DNA of 23,434 nucleotides from JAICYJ01 sp036263035 (GCA_036263035.1 DATAHR010000177.1:1-23434); one strand, 5' to 3'; counted from the stretch's first letter, positions 1 to 8,252 are shown. Program-made: numbers and translations. The notes: generated by a model from the letters alone, not told the origin.

Positions 1-297
1 CTCATCGGGCGGGACCGTGCCCTCGGGCATCCACACCGGTGCGCCGAACTCGCGCCGGTAGTGCCACGCGGAGCGCTGGTGACCCTTGCTGGTCAGCAGG
101 ATCGCGGGCGGACGGGGAAGCTCGGCGAGCCGCTCGGGCTCGAGCCGGACGGGGTCGACCAGCACCGCGCCGTCATCCGTGGCGAACAGGTGGCAGCTCG
201 AGATCGCACCGCCGATGCCGCTGTTTCGGATCCCCCAGTGCCAGATGCCGGGGGCGACCTGTTCGGCGGACTGGGCGACTTCGGCAGGCTCGGTCAC
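1..297 (-). CDS. MBL-fold metallo-hydrolase-like protein (3' end cut by window edge)
   Basis: Ninety-nine codons are visible, reading off the left edge. The start is the GTG at 297-295; no ATG lies in frame nearby and a TAGGCT hexamer sits 7 nt upstream, so a leaderless start is likely. The N-terminus reads like a metallo-beta-lactamase-fold protein: VAPGIWHWGI, then a strand ending in GAVLVDPV (residues 43-50) and PAILLTSKGHQRSAWHYRRE near residues 64-83. In a standard family member an HxHxDH zinc motif would follow the strand near residue 69. Here only scattered His73 and His79 are present, so the metal site is degenerate or of a variant type. The C-terminal half, including any later metal ligands, is outside the window. 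The family call rests on fold-level resemblance and no substrate can be given. It lies downstream of the prolyl oligopeptidase gene across a 238-bp gap full of hairpins, so it is probably transcribed separately. Confidence 0.6.
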   Translation of the reverse strand, partial: MTEPAEVAQSAEQVAPGIWHWGIRNSGIGGAISSCHLFATDDGAVLVDPVRLEPERLAELPRPPAILLTSKGHQRSAWHYRREFGAPVWMPEGTVPPDE

Positions 298-304
298 GCC
301 GCGC

Positions 305-310
305 AGCCTA
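305..310 (-). promoter_or_regulatory. -10 element TAGGCT for a leaderless MBL-like mRNA
   Basis: The minus strand reads TAGGCT, then 7 nt, then the GTG start at 297. A TANNNT box at this distance puts the transcription start at or next to the start codon. No Shine-Dalgarno sequence is present and no good -35 is seen. Confidence 0.5.
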
Positions 311-377
311 GATGATTGATTCCACGGCGCCGTGCGGTCTCAGCGATCGGTAGGCAAGCAGCGCAAGGATCGAGGGA

Positions 378-475
378 GGGCCGATATCGGGAATATCGGC
401 CCGACCGAGGACGCCGCAGTTGCAAGGCCGCAGGCCTTGCAACGGTCACGACCGATGTGCGATCACGCAGATCGG
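378..475 (-). terminator. Three tandem hairpins downstream of the prolyl oligopeptidase gene
   Basis: The gap between the peptidase stop (536) and the MBL-like start (297) holds three inverted repeats. At 378-402, GGGCCGATAT pairs perfectly with ATATCGGCCC around a 5-nt loop. At 419-443, GTTGCAAGGCC pairs perfectly with GGCCTTGCAAC around a 3-nt loop. At 452-475, CCGAT-g-TGCG pairs with CGCA-g-ATCGG around ATCA, with one G/G mismatch. None is followed by a T run on either strand. They may act together as a Rho-independent or pausing terminator for the peptidase gene. They could also be extragenic repeat units; copies elsewhere in the genome cannot be seen here. I see no gene in the rest of this gap. 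Confidence 0.5.
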
Positions 476-535
476 GAGGGGCCGTCCTTCCGGTCGCAGC
501 CCCCACACGTTTGGCAACTGCACGCAGTCAGGCGG

Positions 536-2665
536 TCAGACGTGCGGGGTCGTGGGATCAATCACCTGGTACTCCAGACCGAGGCGGTCGAAGATGAAGG
601 TGTAGACCGCCGTCAGCCGGTCGACGGTCTCGTCGAGGGAGCCGCCGATGCCGTGTCCTCCCGACGCGATCCGAAGCAGGATCGGCTCGCTGCCCGAGGT
701 CGCAGCCTGCAGCCTCGCGGCCATCTTCTTGGGATGGTAGGCGTCGACCCGTGGGTCGAACTCGCCTCCGGTCAGCAGTGTTGCCGGATAGGCAACGCCG
801 TCGCGGACGTTGTGGTACGGCGAGTACGCCAGCATCGCCTCGAACTGGCCGCGATCGGTCACCGTCCCGAGCTCGCCGGTGACGAACTCGCCGTTCGGAT
901 GGAGCTCTGCTCGCAGCATGTCCATCACGGGCACCAGCGCCACCACCACCCGCGCGATGTCCGGATGCTGCGTGAGGATCGCGCCCATCAGGAGGCCACC
1001 GTTGGAGCCACCGATGATTGCGAGGCGCTCCGGGCTCGTCATCCCGGACTCCGCCAGGTGCCTCGCGCAGGCCGCGAAGTCGTCGAACACGCGCTGCTTC
1101 GTCTCCAGCCGGCCGGCTTGATGCCATTCGTCGCCATACTCGCCTCCGCCGCGCAGGTTGGCCACCGCATATACCCCGCCCTGTTCGAGCCAGAGCAGCC
1201 GCGTCGCATCGAACTGCGGCTTGAGCGAGATGCCGAAGCCCCCGTACCCGGTGAGCAGCGCGGGCGTGGATCCGTCGCGCGGGGTGCCGGGTGAGCAGAT
1301 CAACGTCATCGGCACGCGGGTGCCGTCGGCCGAGGCGGCGAACTCGCGACGCACCTCGTACCCGCTGAGGTCGAACGGGGTCTCGTCGGCCAGCGCCGTC
1401 GCACGCGGCGGCGCGTCGTCGCCGGCACGCCACCAGACCCGCGGACGGGTGAACGACTCCACCGCGTAGGCCACCTCGTCATCGTCCAGCCGGCCCAGGC
1501 TGTCGATCGCAGAGACGGGCGGCACGTCGATGCTGCGGAGCTTGCCGCCGTCGAGGTCGCACACGCGCATGCCGGACGGGCCCCCGTCGATGTCGAGCAG
1601 CCAGAGCCGGGACCTCGTGACGGCGATGCTCTCGATGGTCAGGTCGCTCGCCGGCACCACCGTCGCGGCGGATGCCACTGTTGCCCCAGCGGCCAACGGG
1701 AGCCGCAGCACCTCGCCGTGAGGCGAGCCTGCGCGGGAGAGCAGGTAGAGCGCGTCGTCGCCGAAGACCGCACCGACGCAGCGGTCATCGATCCCGGCAA
1801 GGAGCCACCACTGCCCGTTGTCCTGCGGGCGCACGAACACCTGCCACTCGCCGCTGTCGCCGCGCTGCGCACGGTCCATCACCCAGCGCCCGTCCGGCGA
1901 CGACGCGAGGAAGTGCTCGACGATCCTGGGATCGGCCAGCGGGCCGGGATGATCGCGGCGGTCGCCCTCAGGCGGCCCGCCGACGGCGTGGTGCCAGATC
2001 TCCTGGAAGAAGTCCAGCTCCTCCGGCGGGCGCTCGTCGGGGCCGGGGCCGCGCGTGTACCAGAACCCCGAGGAATCCGTTGCCCAGGTCAGCGATCCCC
2101 CCGCGGTGCCGGAGTTGACGCGGGGAATCGGGGCGTCGACCGGCTCGCCGCCGGCCGTCTCGAAGAGGTGCAGCGTCCCGTCCTCGGTGCCGTGTGAGGA
2201 GAGCGAGACGGCAACCAGCGTGCCGTCCGGCGACGGCACGAACCAGTCGATCGTGGTCGCTCCGGTCTCGTCGATGACGTTCGGGTCGACCAGCACCCTG
2301 GCCTCCGCTGCATCGCCGACGTCCGGCAGGGCCAGGAGGAACGGCTGCTGCTTTGGCGGTCGTCGCTGCAGCACGAAGTAGGCCGAGCCGGCCTTGCGAG
2401 GCCCCTCGTAGTCGGACTCGAACGCATGGCGACCCCAGGCCACCGACGCTGCAGCGGCGATCTCCTCCGCGCGCCGCCGCACCGCGGCGTAGGCCGGCCG
2501 GCTCTCGAGGAACTCGCTCGTCGCCGCGTTCTGCGCGGCGGTCCAGGCCGTTGTCTGCTCCGAGCCCGCATCTTCCAGCCATCGGTAGTCCTCGGTGACG
2601 GTCACCCCGTGGTAGGTGGTGCTGACAGCGACTCTCGGCGCCTCGGTGGTCTCCGTCGAACCCAT
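536..2665 (-). CDS. Prolyl oligopeptidase (family S9A)
   Basis: The 709-residue product matches the usual length of prolyl oligopeptidases, serine peptidases that cut short peptides after proline. The N-terminal part carries the family opening (YRWLEDAGSE, residues near 28-37) and the region up to about residue 400 is the seven-bladed propeller that gates substrate entry. The C-terminal alpha/beta-hydrolase domain shows GGSNGGLLMG with nucleophile Ser554, FDPRVDAYHPKK with Asp637, and SGGHGIGG with His671. This spacing is nearly that of the mammalian enzyme (Ser554, Asp641, His680), so it should be active. There is no signal peptide, so it is cytosolic. The ATG at 2665 has a purine-rich GGAGGGCGGGG just upstream, which decides the start. 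It lies 80 bp downstream of dinB but has its own candidate promoter. Confidence 0.95.
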   Translation of the reverse strand: MGSTETTEAPRVAVSTTYHGVTVTEDYRWLEDAGSEQTTAWTAAQNAATSEFLESRPAYAAVRRRAEEIAAAASVAWGRHAFESDYEGPRKAGSAYFVLQRRPPKQQPFLLALPDVGDAAEARVLVDPNVIDETGATTIDWFVPSPDGTLVAVSLSSHGTEDGTLHLFETAGGEPVDAPIPRVNSGTAGGSLTWATDSSGFWYTRGPGPDERPPEELDFFQEIWHHAVGGPPEGDRRDHPGPLADPRIVEHFLASSPDGRWVMDRAQRGDSGEWQVFVRPQDNGQWWLLAGIDDRCVGAVFGDDALYLLSRAGSPHGEVLRLPLAAGATVASAATVVPASDLTIESIAVTRSRLWLLDIDGGPSGMRVCDLDGGKLRSIDVPPVSAIDSLGRLDDDEVAYAVESFTRPRVWWRAGDDAPPRATALADETPFDLSGYEVRREFAASADGTRVPMTLICSPGTPRDGSTPALLTGYGGFGISLKPQFDATRLLWLEQGGVYAVANLRGGGEYGDEWHQAGRLETKQRVFDDFAACARHLAESGMTSPERLAIIGGSNGGLLMGAILTQHPDIARVVVALVPVMDMLRAELHPNGEFVTGELGTVTDRGQFEAMLAYSPYHNVRDGVAYPATLLTGGEFDPRVDAYHPKKMAARLQAATSGSEPILLRIASGGHGIGGSLDETVDRLTAVYTFIFDRLGLEYQVIDPTTPHV

Positions 2666-2715
2666 CCCCGCCCTCCATCCGCTCGCGCGTCTCGTCCTGA
2701 TGGTGCTGCCTGACG

Positions 2716-2721
2716 ACCTTA
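2716..2721 (-). promoter_or_regulatory. Candidate -10 (TAAGGT) for the prolyl oligopeptidase gene
   Basis: In the 80-bp gap between dinB and the peptidase gene the minus strand reads TAAGGT. No start codon lies 6-7 nt after it. A transcript from here would have a leader of roughly 45 nt ending in the GGAGGGCGGGG ribosome site before the ATG at 2665. No convincing -35 is visible. Confidence 0.35.
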
Positions 2722-2745
2722 GCGTGCATCGCTCGGCGGCGCCGC

Positions 2746-3933
2746 TCAGTCCGGCAGCAGCGGGGGCGACCAGCCCCGGTCGCGCCCGAGCAGCGCCGCG
2801 CGGATCACAGCCTTCGAGCCGTAGCGGTCGCGCACAGCGTCGAGCGCGGCGTCCAGCGCGTCGTGGTCATGGCCGTCCAGCGGCAGCATCAGCTGCGTGC
2901 GCTCGGCCCGCTCGAGGCCGGTGACCGACAGGCCGACCAGCGTCACGCCGCGCCGTTCCAGCGACGGCGTCGCGCCTGCCAGCAGCATCCTCGCGACTGC
3001 CAGGATGGCGTCGGTCTGCGCTGTGGCGCGGGGCATGGTGTGCGATCTCGTCGCCCTCGCGAAGTCCGCGTAGCGCAGGCGCAGCACCACCGTCCGGCCG
3101 GTGCGCCCGGCCGCTCGCATCCGGCGCGTCACCCGCTCGACGATCCCGATCAGCGTCGCGTCGATCTCGAGCGCGGAGTGAGGCCCGCGGCCGATCGCGC
3201 GCTGCGACCCGATCGACCCCCGCCTGCGGCCGGCCTCCACACGGCGGCGGTCGCGGTTGTGCGCGAGCGCGTGCAGCTGGCGCCCGGCCGCCCTGCCCAC
3301 CAGCTCGATCAGCTGCCCCTCGGTCAGCGCCGCCACCTCGCCGACCGTGGTCAGTCCCTGCGCGTGCAGCTTGATCGCCGTCGCCGGCCCGACGCCCCAC
3401 AGCCGCTCGACCGGGAGCGGGTGGAGGAACTGGAGCTCGCGATCCGGATGCACGACCAGCAGCCCGTCCGGCTTGGCCACGCCGCTTGCGACCTTTGCGA
3501 GGAACTTGGTGCGAGCCACCCCCACCGTGATCGGCAGGCCGGCCTCGGCCCGCACGCGGCGGCGAAGCGCCCGGGCGATGTCGGCAGGTGTGCCCGAGAT
3601 GTGCTCGAGCCCCCGCGCATCGAGGAACGCTTCGTCGATCGACAGCCCCTCGACCACCGGGCTCATGTCCTCGAAGATCCGGTACACCGCCCGGCTCGCG
3701 TCGGCATACGCCTGCATGCGTGGGCGCACGACGATGGCCCCCGGGCAGAGGCGCCGCGCCTGCCGCCCGCCCATCGCCGTCTTCACGCCGAACGCCCGCG
3801 CCTCGTAGCTCGCGGCCAGCACAACGCCGCCGCCCACGATCACCGGCTGTCCCAGGAGGGCCGGGTCGTCCCGCTGCTCGACCGACGCGAAGAACGCATC
3901 GAGGTCGGCGTGGAGGATGGTCGCCGCGTCCAT
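2746..3933 (-). CDS. dinB: DNA polymerase IV (Y-family, DinB)
   Basis: This is a translesion polymerase that extends past damaged or misaligned template ends. With the ATG at 3933 the product has 395 residues. The palm carries ILHADLDAFFASVE with catalytic Asp10 and LSIDEAFLD with Asp100-Glu101. The thumb helix-hairpin-helix segment (LWGVGPATAIKL) and the little-finger domain follow, and QLMLPL near the C-terminus could be a sliding-clamp contact. The reading frame stays open to a GTG at 3978. I prefer the ATG at 3933 because a perfect LexA box occupies 3934-3947 immediately upstream; with the GTG start the operator would lie inside the coding region. No ribosome site precedes the ATG, so the message may be leaderless. 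The gene is expected to be induced by DNA damage. It belongs to the standard dinB group, not to the mycobacterial imuB/dnaE2 mutasome, since no imuA' or dnaE2 is nearby. Confidence 0.93.
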   Translation of the reverse strand: MDAATILHADLDAFFASVEQRDDPALLGQPVIVGGGVVLAASYEARAFGVKTAMGGRQARRLCPGAIVVRPRMQAYADASRAVYRIFEDMSPVVEGLSIDEAFLDARGLEHISGTPADIARALRRRVRAEAGLPITVGVARTKFLAKVASGVAKPDGLLVVHPDRELQFLHPLPVERLWGVGPATAIKLHAQGLTTVGEVAALTEGQLIELVGRAAGRQLHALAHNRDRRRVEAGRRRGSIGSQRAIGRGPHSALEIDATLIGIVERVTRRMRAAGRTGRTVVLRLRYADFARATRSHTMPRATAQTDAILAVARMLLAGATPSLERRGVTLVGLSVTGLERAERTQLMLPLDGHDHDALDAALDAVRDRYGSKAVIRAALLGRDRGWSPPLLPD

Positions 3934-3947
3934 CGAACACATGTTCG
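3934..3947. promoter_or_regulatory. LexA (SOS) box of dinB
   Basis: CGAACACATGTTCG matches the Gram-positive/actinobacterial LexA consensus CGAACRNRYGTTCG at every fixed position. It directly abuts the dinB ATG at 3933. The hexamer GAACAT inside it, read on the minus strand, lies 7 nt from the ATG and keeps the two most conserved -10 bases (A2, T6). LexA bound here would cover the -10 and the transcription start. Confidence 0.85.
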
Positions 3948-3998
3948 CACGGTGGACGTCGCTGCGCACGTTTTTCACGCACGTTGCGAATTTGCTGC

Positions 3999-4027
3999 TT
4001 GAACCCGGCCGCGGCCTCCCGTACGTT
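3999..4027 (+). promoter_or_regulatory. Putative sigma-70-type promoter firing rightward between dinB and the LuxR gene
   Basis: TTGAAC (3999-4004) and TACGTT (4022-4027) are separated by exactly 17 bp and preceded by the most AT-rich stretch in the area (3971-3998). Transcription would run on the plus strand, opposite to both flanking genes. About 100 nt downstream is a 20-codon frame (ATG 4128, TAG 4188-4190) with GAAAGG upstream, and the transcript would enter the LuxR 3' end antisense. A small RNA, an antisense RNA or chance are all possible. I see no known riboswitch or RNA family in this 223-bp gap. Confidence 0.3.
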
Positions 4028-4156
4028 CCCCCTGCGCCGCCAAGGGCAGCTGAGTAGGTCGAAGCCAGTCGGACGGATCGTAGAGGCGACTCGAACGTCT
4101 GTTGGGCTGGTGGACGAAAGGCACGCTATGGCGGCGAATCTTTGGTCCGGCCCGGT

Positions 4157-6892
4157 TCAGACCGTCTCTGCGCCGGCCTGCGGCCGGTAGCTGTGCACGA
4201 GCTCGACGCGCGTGCGAACGCCGATCTTCCGGTAGATCCGCGTCAGGTGCGCCTCCACCGTCTTCACGCTCATGAACAGGCGGCCGGCGATCTCGCGGTT
4301 CTGCAGGCCCTGCACGGCAAGGCTCGCAACCTGGTGCTCGCTCTCGGTCAGCTCGTCCCGCGCCACGTCGGCGGGCCGCAGCGAGCGGGCGCTGCGGCCA
4401 TCCTCTGAGTCGGTGCGGGCCAGCCAGGGCGCGGCCCCGAGCTCGGCGAACGTCTCCCGAGCCTGCTCGAGCAGCTCGCGGGCGGCCCGTCGCTGACCCT
4501 CCCGGCGCAGGCGCTCGGCGTGCAGCAGCCGGGTGCGGGCCAGCCCGAACCGGTCGCCGGCCAGCTCGTGCAGCTCCGCCGCCTGCTCGAACAGGCCCGT
4601 GTCGTCCTCGAGCAGCGCGCTGCTTCGGGCCGCGAGCGCGCGCGCCGTCGGCCGCGTGGCCTGCTGCGCGAGCTCGGCGGCGATCGGCCCGGCGGTCGCG
4701 GCGTCCCCGCAGCGCACCAGCGCCTCCACCAGGTCGGCCGCGACGATCGGGTGCGTCGTCGCGTCGCAGTACCCCAGCTCGCGCTTGCGCTCCAGCGTCG
4801 CGCCCAGGTGCCCCGCGGCAGCCGCTGCGTCTCCTTCCCCCAATGCGAGCAGCCCGCGGGCCGCATCGGTGGTCATTGCCTGATACGGCAACCCCAGCTG
4901 TGCGTCGAGCTCCAGCTGGCGTGCGGCGTGCGCCTCCATCTGATCCGACCTGCCCTGGGCGGCGCGGATCCACCCGATGATGCTGTGCGCCCAGCATTCG
5001 TCGTTCGCCCGCCCGCCCTCGGCTGACCGCCGGATGGCGACCTCGAGGTTCGTCACGGCCGCCGCCCAGTCCCCGGTCCCCCGCTCCAGCCATGCCAGGG
5101 AGACGAGCGGGTAGGGCAGCATCGCGGGCGCGGCGCGCTCACAGTCCGCGATCAGCTCGCCCAGCACCTGCCTGGCCCGGATCCATTCCTCGGCGAAGGC
5201 CAGCGTCATGCCGACGTAGGCTCGGAGCTGGAGGTCATGGCGCGCGTCCGGACGGGCGAGCACGCGGTCGGCCACCTCCGTGACGAGCTGTGAGCCGCGC
5301 TCCGCATCGCCGACGAACACCGATGAGGCCGCCACCGCGACCTGGGCGTAGTCCACCGCGGCGCCGCCGATCGGCTCGGCGATGCGGGCCGCCTCCTCGG
5401 CGATCGCATGCGCCTCCGCCGGATGGCCCGCCCGGATGCTCGGGTCGACCGCCTCGACCATGATGTGCACGGCGGCATGCGGCTCGCTGGTGAGCAGCCG
5501 CCTCGAGGCCGACAGCATCAGCTCGACCGCGCGGGCGGTCGATCCCATCCGCGCCTCGGCCCGGCCCCGGAGCATCTCGGCGCGCGCGATCTCCTCACCC
5601 TGGGCGCCCACGGATTCCGCCTCGTCGACGTAGGCGGCGGCGATCGGCATGGAGCCTCCGCGGTGCGCGGCATCGGCGGCGTCGAGCAGCAGCCGCACAC
5701 GCTCCGCCGGCTCGGGCGCGAGCATGGCGGCCCGGTGCAGCGCCTTCGCGGCCGTCGCGTGGCCCCCGCGCTCGGCCGCTCCGCGTGCCGCCCGCTCCAT
5801 GTCGGCGGCGATGCTCGCGTCCGGCTCGATCGCGGCCGAGGCCCGATGCCACGCGCGGGCGTCGGCATCCTCCTCCGCGACCATCGCAGCCGCCACCGCG
5901 GAGTGTGCCGATCGCACCTCGGGGCCGCTCGCCAGGTGATACGCGGCTGAGGCGACCAGCGGATGATGGAAGCGGAAGCGCCCCGGCTGCAGCGACACGA
6001 GGCCGGCCAGCTCCGCCGGCTCGAGGTCGGACGCGGTCAGCCCATCGGCGGCAAGCGCACGGCCCAGCAGCAGCATGTCCTCGCCGCCGGCCGCCGCCGC
6101 GATCACCAGCGCCCGCCGGGTCTGCTGCGGCAGCCCCTCGATGCGCCGGCCGAACACGTGCTGCGCCCAGCCGATGACCGGCACCGGCTCGGGAAGGGGC
6201 TCCGCGCCGGTGCGCTGCTCGTCGGTGAGCTCCGCGGCGAGCTCGAGCAGCGCGAGCGGGTTGCCGCCGGTCACGTCGGCGAGCCGCTCGGCAACCGCGG
6301 GCTCCACGCCGGAGCGGCGCGCGAGCTCCGCCGCCGCAGACCGGTCGAGCCCTTCCAGCTCGATGACGTCCATGCCGCGCGGGTCGAAGGCGCCGTCGCC
6401 GCTGCGCACGCCGATCAGGAGGGCGACGCCCTCTGCCTGGAGATGATGGGCGAGAAACGTGACCACGCCGACCGATGCGCGGTCGAGCCATTGTGCGTCG
6501 TCGACCACGGCCAGGCGGGGCTGCTCGTCTCCGGTGCTCGCCAGCAGGTTGAGGGCGGCCACGCAGACGGTGACGGGATCGGCCGCGACCGGCGGCCCCA
6601 GTGCCAGCGCGCCGGCGAGCGCCGAGCGCTGGGCGTCCGGCAGATCGCCCAGGCCGTCGCTCAGGGGGCGCAGCAGCTCGCCCAGCGACCCGAACGCAAG
6701 CTCCGTCTCGGATTCGAACCCGCGGCAGCGCAGCACGGTGAACCCCTCGGCGTTCGAGCAGGCGTGCTCGAGCAGGGTGCTCTTGCCGACGCCGGCCTCT
6801 CCGACGACGACCACGGCACCGCTGTCTCCCCGCCGAGCGTGATCGAAGAGCTCCTCGATCCGGCCCAGCGGTTCGGATCTCCCCAGAAGCAC
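4157..6892 (-). CDS. Large ATP-binding LuxR-family transcriptional regulator (STAND/MalT-like)
   Basis: This is a signal-responsive regulator with an N-terminal ATPase and a C-terminal DNA-binding domain. With the GTG at 6892 it has 911 residues, typical of actinobacterial large LuxR regulators. The opening LLGRSEPLGRIEEL is followed by Walker A GEAGVGKS (residues 31-38) and Walker B LAVVDDAQWLD (127-137). The middle (roughly 350-830) is alanine-rich helical repeat sequence like the TPR sensor region of the family. The GerE/LuxR helix-turn-helix occupies about 848-900 (LTESEHQVASLA, NREIAGRLFMSVKTVEAHL). The frame stays open 99 codons further upstream, but that stretch is the 3' part of the neighbouring hydrolase read out of frame and has the wrong composition. 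TAGCAT lies 7 nt before the GTG and there is no ribosome site, so a leaderless start is likely. Target genes and ligand are not evident; the S33 hydrolase just upstream is one candidate. Confidence 0.9.
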   Translation of the reverse strand: MLLGRSEPLGRIEELFDHARRGDSGAVVVVGEAGVGKSTLLEHACSNAEGFTVLRCRGFESETELAFGSLGELLRPLSDGLGDLPDAQRSALAGALALGPPVAADPVTVCVAALNLLASTGDEQPRLAVVDDAQWLDRASVGVVTFLAHHLQAEGVALLIGVRSGDGAFDPRGMDVIELEGLDRSAAAELARRSGVEPAVAERLADVTGGNPLALLELAAELTDEQRTGAEPLPEPVPVIGWAQHVFGRRIEGLPQQTRRALVIAAAAGGEDMLLLGRALAADGLTASDLEPAELAGLVSLQPGRFRFHHPLVASAAYHLASGPEVRSAHSAVAAAMVAEEDADARAWHRASAAIEPDASIAADMERAARGAAERGGHATAAKALHRAAMLAPEPAERVRLLLDAADAAHRGGSMPIAAAYVDEAESVGAQGEEIARAEMLRGRAEARMGSTARAVELMLSASRRLLTSEPHAAVHIMVEAVDPSIRAGHPAEAHAIAEEAARIAEPIGGAAVDYAQVAVAASSVFVGDAERGSQLVTEVADRVLARPDARHDLQLRAYVGMTLAFAEEWIRARQVLGELIADCERAAPAMLPYPLVSLAWLERGTGDWAAAVTNLEVAIRRSAEGGRANDECWAHSIIGWIRAAQGRSDQMEAHAARQLELDAQLGLPYQAMTTDAARGLLALGEGDAAAAAGHLGATLERKRELGYCDATTHPIVAADLVEALVRCGDAATAGPIAAELAQQATRPTARALAARSSALLEDDTGLFEQAAELHELAGDRFGLARTRLLHAERLRREGQRRAARELLEQARETFAELGAAPWLARTDSEDGRSARSLRPADVARDELTESEHQVASLAVQGLQNREIAGRLFMSVKTVEAHLTRIYRKIGVRTRVELVHSYRPQAGAETV

Positions 6893-6899
6893 GTGGCCG

Positions 6900-6905
6900 A
6901 TGCTA
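6900..6905 (-). promoter_or_regulatory. -10 element TAGCAT for a leaderless LuxR-regulator mRNA
   Basis: TAGCAT on the minus strand is 7 nt from the GTG at 6892, with no Shine-Dalgarno sequence. It lies in the 67-bp gap after the hydrolase stop, so the regulator can be transcribed independently of the hydrolase. The same gap holds the perfect 12-bp palindrome GAGGCCGGCCTC (6929-6940), which could be part of the hydrolase terminator or an operator. Confidence 0.45.
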
Positions 6906-6959
6906 CAGGGTCCCGGGCAGGGGTGGGCGAGGCCGGCCTCTACCCGGCAAGCCCGGTCG

Positions 6960-8246
6960 CTAGACCTCGCCGCGGGCCATGTCCACCAGCCGGGCGAACA
7001 CGCGCTCGCCGTGGCCGAGGCCGTCGTGCTCGTACTCGTTCGTGACCCAGGCGCGAAGGCCGCGCACCGCCTCCGCCGTCTCGAGCGAGCCGACCCGGTC
7101 GACGTACATGTCGTCGTGATAGACAACCGCAGCGGTCGGCACCTCGCACGCGGCGAGCGCCGCGTCGTCGTAGAGCGGCGGCCAGTCATCGCGCTTCGCG
7201 AGCAGCTCTGCCGCCTCGCGGAGAGGACGCAGCGCGGCGTGGGTCTCGAACATCCAGGGGTAGATCATCTCGCCGGTGAACAGCAGCTCGGGGGCATCGG
7301 CGGCGAACTCCGGGAACTCGTCGCGCACCCGCTGTGCCGCCCAGCGCGATGCGGCGCCCTGGCAGTAGATCGCCTCGTGCAGCGCGGCGTAGACCGGGAA
7401 GGGCGTGAACGCCGTTCCCGCCTCGACCGCCTGGAGGAAGCGGTCGCTGAACCCGGGCCGGTCGGAGTGCTCGAAGAACGCCTCCTCGATCGCCCAGTGC
7501 ACGCGCTCGAACCCGTCGCTCATGCCGAAGACGATCCCGAGGCACTGCAGGCGCTCCACCGTCAGCGGGTCGCCGCCGGGCAGGCGCACGTCGCCGGCGA
7601 GCAGCGCCTCCCGGATCGCCGCCAGCCGTTCACGGTCTCCCGGGTAGCGGTCGAAGTAGCGCCGGTTCTTCTCCCGCACGCGCGGGTAGAGGGCGCGGTA
7701 GACCTCGTCCGGCGAGCGGTGCAGTGGCGGCAGGCCGCCGGCGACGAAGGCCGAGCGCAGGCCCTCGGCGGCGATCGAGAGGTAGGTGGTGATGCAGAAC
7801 CCGCCGAAGCTCTGTCCGAGCACGTCCCACGGATCGCCGCCGGTCAGCTCCCGGCGGATCATCTCGGCGTCCCGGACGATGGTGTCCGCCCGGAAATGGG
7901 TGAGGTACTCCGCCTGCTGCTCGGGCGACTCCACGGCGGCGAGCGTGCGCGCCGTCGCCGGTGTCGACCGTCCTGTGCCCCGCTGGTCGAGCAGCAGCAC
8001 TCTCCAGTCCTTGACCGCGCGCTCGAGCCACGTGCCGCCGCGGGCGAGCGGCCGGGGAGGATCCATGCCGGGTCCGCCCTCGAGGTACAGCAGCCAGGGC
8101 AGCTCGTCGCGCTCGCGCGACGGCGCCACAACCTCGCGCGCGAACACCGTCAGCGTGTCGCCGCCGGGCCGTGCGTGGTCGAGCGGGACAGTGAAGGCGT
8201 GGTCGGTGAGGACGTACCCGGGCGGGCGATGCGTGGCCAGGCGCAT
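6960..8246 (-). CDS. Alpha/beta hydrolase, prolyl aminopeptidase-like (family S33)
   Basis: The 428-residue product belongs to the proline iminopeptidase group, which removes N-terminal residues (often proline) from peptides. It shows the oxyanion-hole motif LEGGPGMDPPRP (residues 55-66), DQRGTGRST (87-95) and the nucleophile elbow GQSFGG with Ser146. The acid is probably Asp379 or Asp383 in YHDDMYVD, and the base His407 or His412 in NEYEHDGLGH. It is longer than the classic 310-residue enzymes because of a helical cap insert between about residues 170 and 350, which points to the larger S33 subgroup. No signal peptide is present. The ATG at 8246 follows TAAGCT by 6 nt without a ribosome site. 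Together with the S9A peptidase it gives this region two proline-type peptidases, but I see no shared operon. Confidence 0.88.
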   Translation of the reverse strand: MRLATHRPPGYVLTDHAFTVPLDHARPGGDTLTVFAREVVAPSRERDELPWLLYLEGGPGMDPPRPLARGGTWLERAVKDWRVLLLDQRGTGRSTPATARTLAAVESPEQQAEYLTHFRADTIVRDAEMIRRELTGGDPWDVLGQSFGGFCITTYLSIAAEGLRSAFVAGGLPPLHRSPDEVYRALYPRVREKNRRYFDRYPGDRERLAAIREALLAGDVRLPGGDPLTVERLQCLGIVFGMSDGFERVHWAIEEAFFEHSDRPGFSDRFLQAVEAGTAFTPFPVYAALHEAIYCQGAASRWAAQRVRDEFPEFAADAPELLFTGEMIYPWMFETHAALRPLREAAELLAKRDDWPPLYDDAALAACEVPTAAVVYHDDMYVDRVGSLETAEAVRGLRAWVTNEYEHDGLGHGERVFARLVDMARGEV

Positions 8247-8252
8247 CGCCGC

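Noticed and set aside
4128..4190. A 20-codon frame on the plus strand
   Set aside because: There is only a weak GAAAGG upstream and no other support. It is kept as part of the promoter observation, not called as a gene.
6929..6940. The 12-bp palindrome GAGGCCGGCCTC as a regulatory site
   Set aside because: GC-rich palindromes of this size arise often by chance here and no second copy or partner site is visible. It is mentioned only in the promoter entry.
6893..7189. A 99-residue N-terminal extension of the LuxR regulator
   Set aside because: It is the hydrolase gene read out of frame. Family homology starts right at GTG 6892, which has a TAGCAT box 7 nt upstream.
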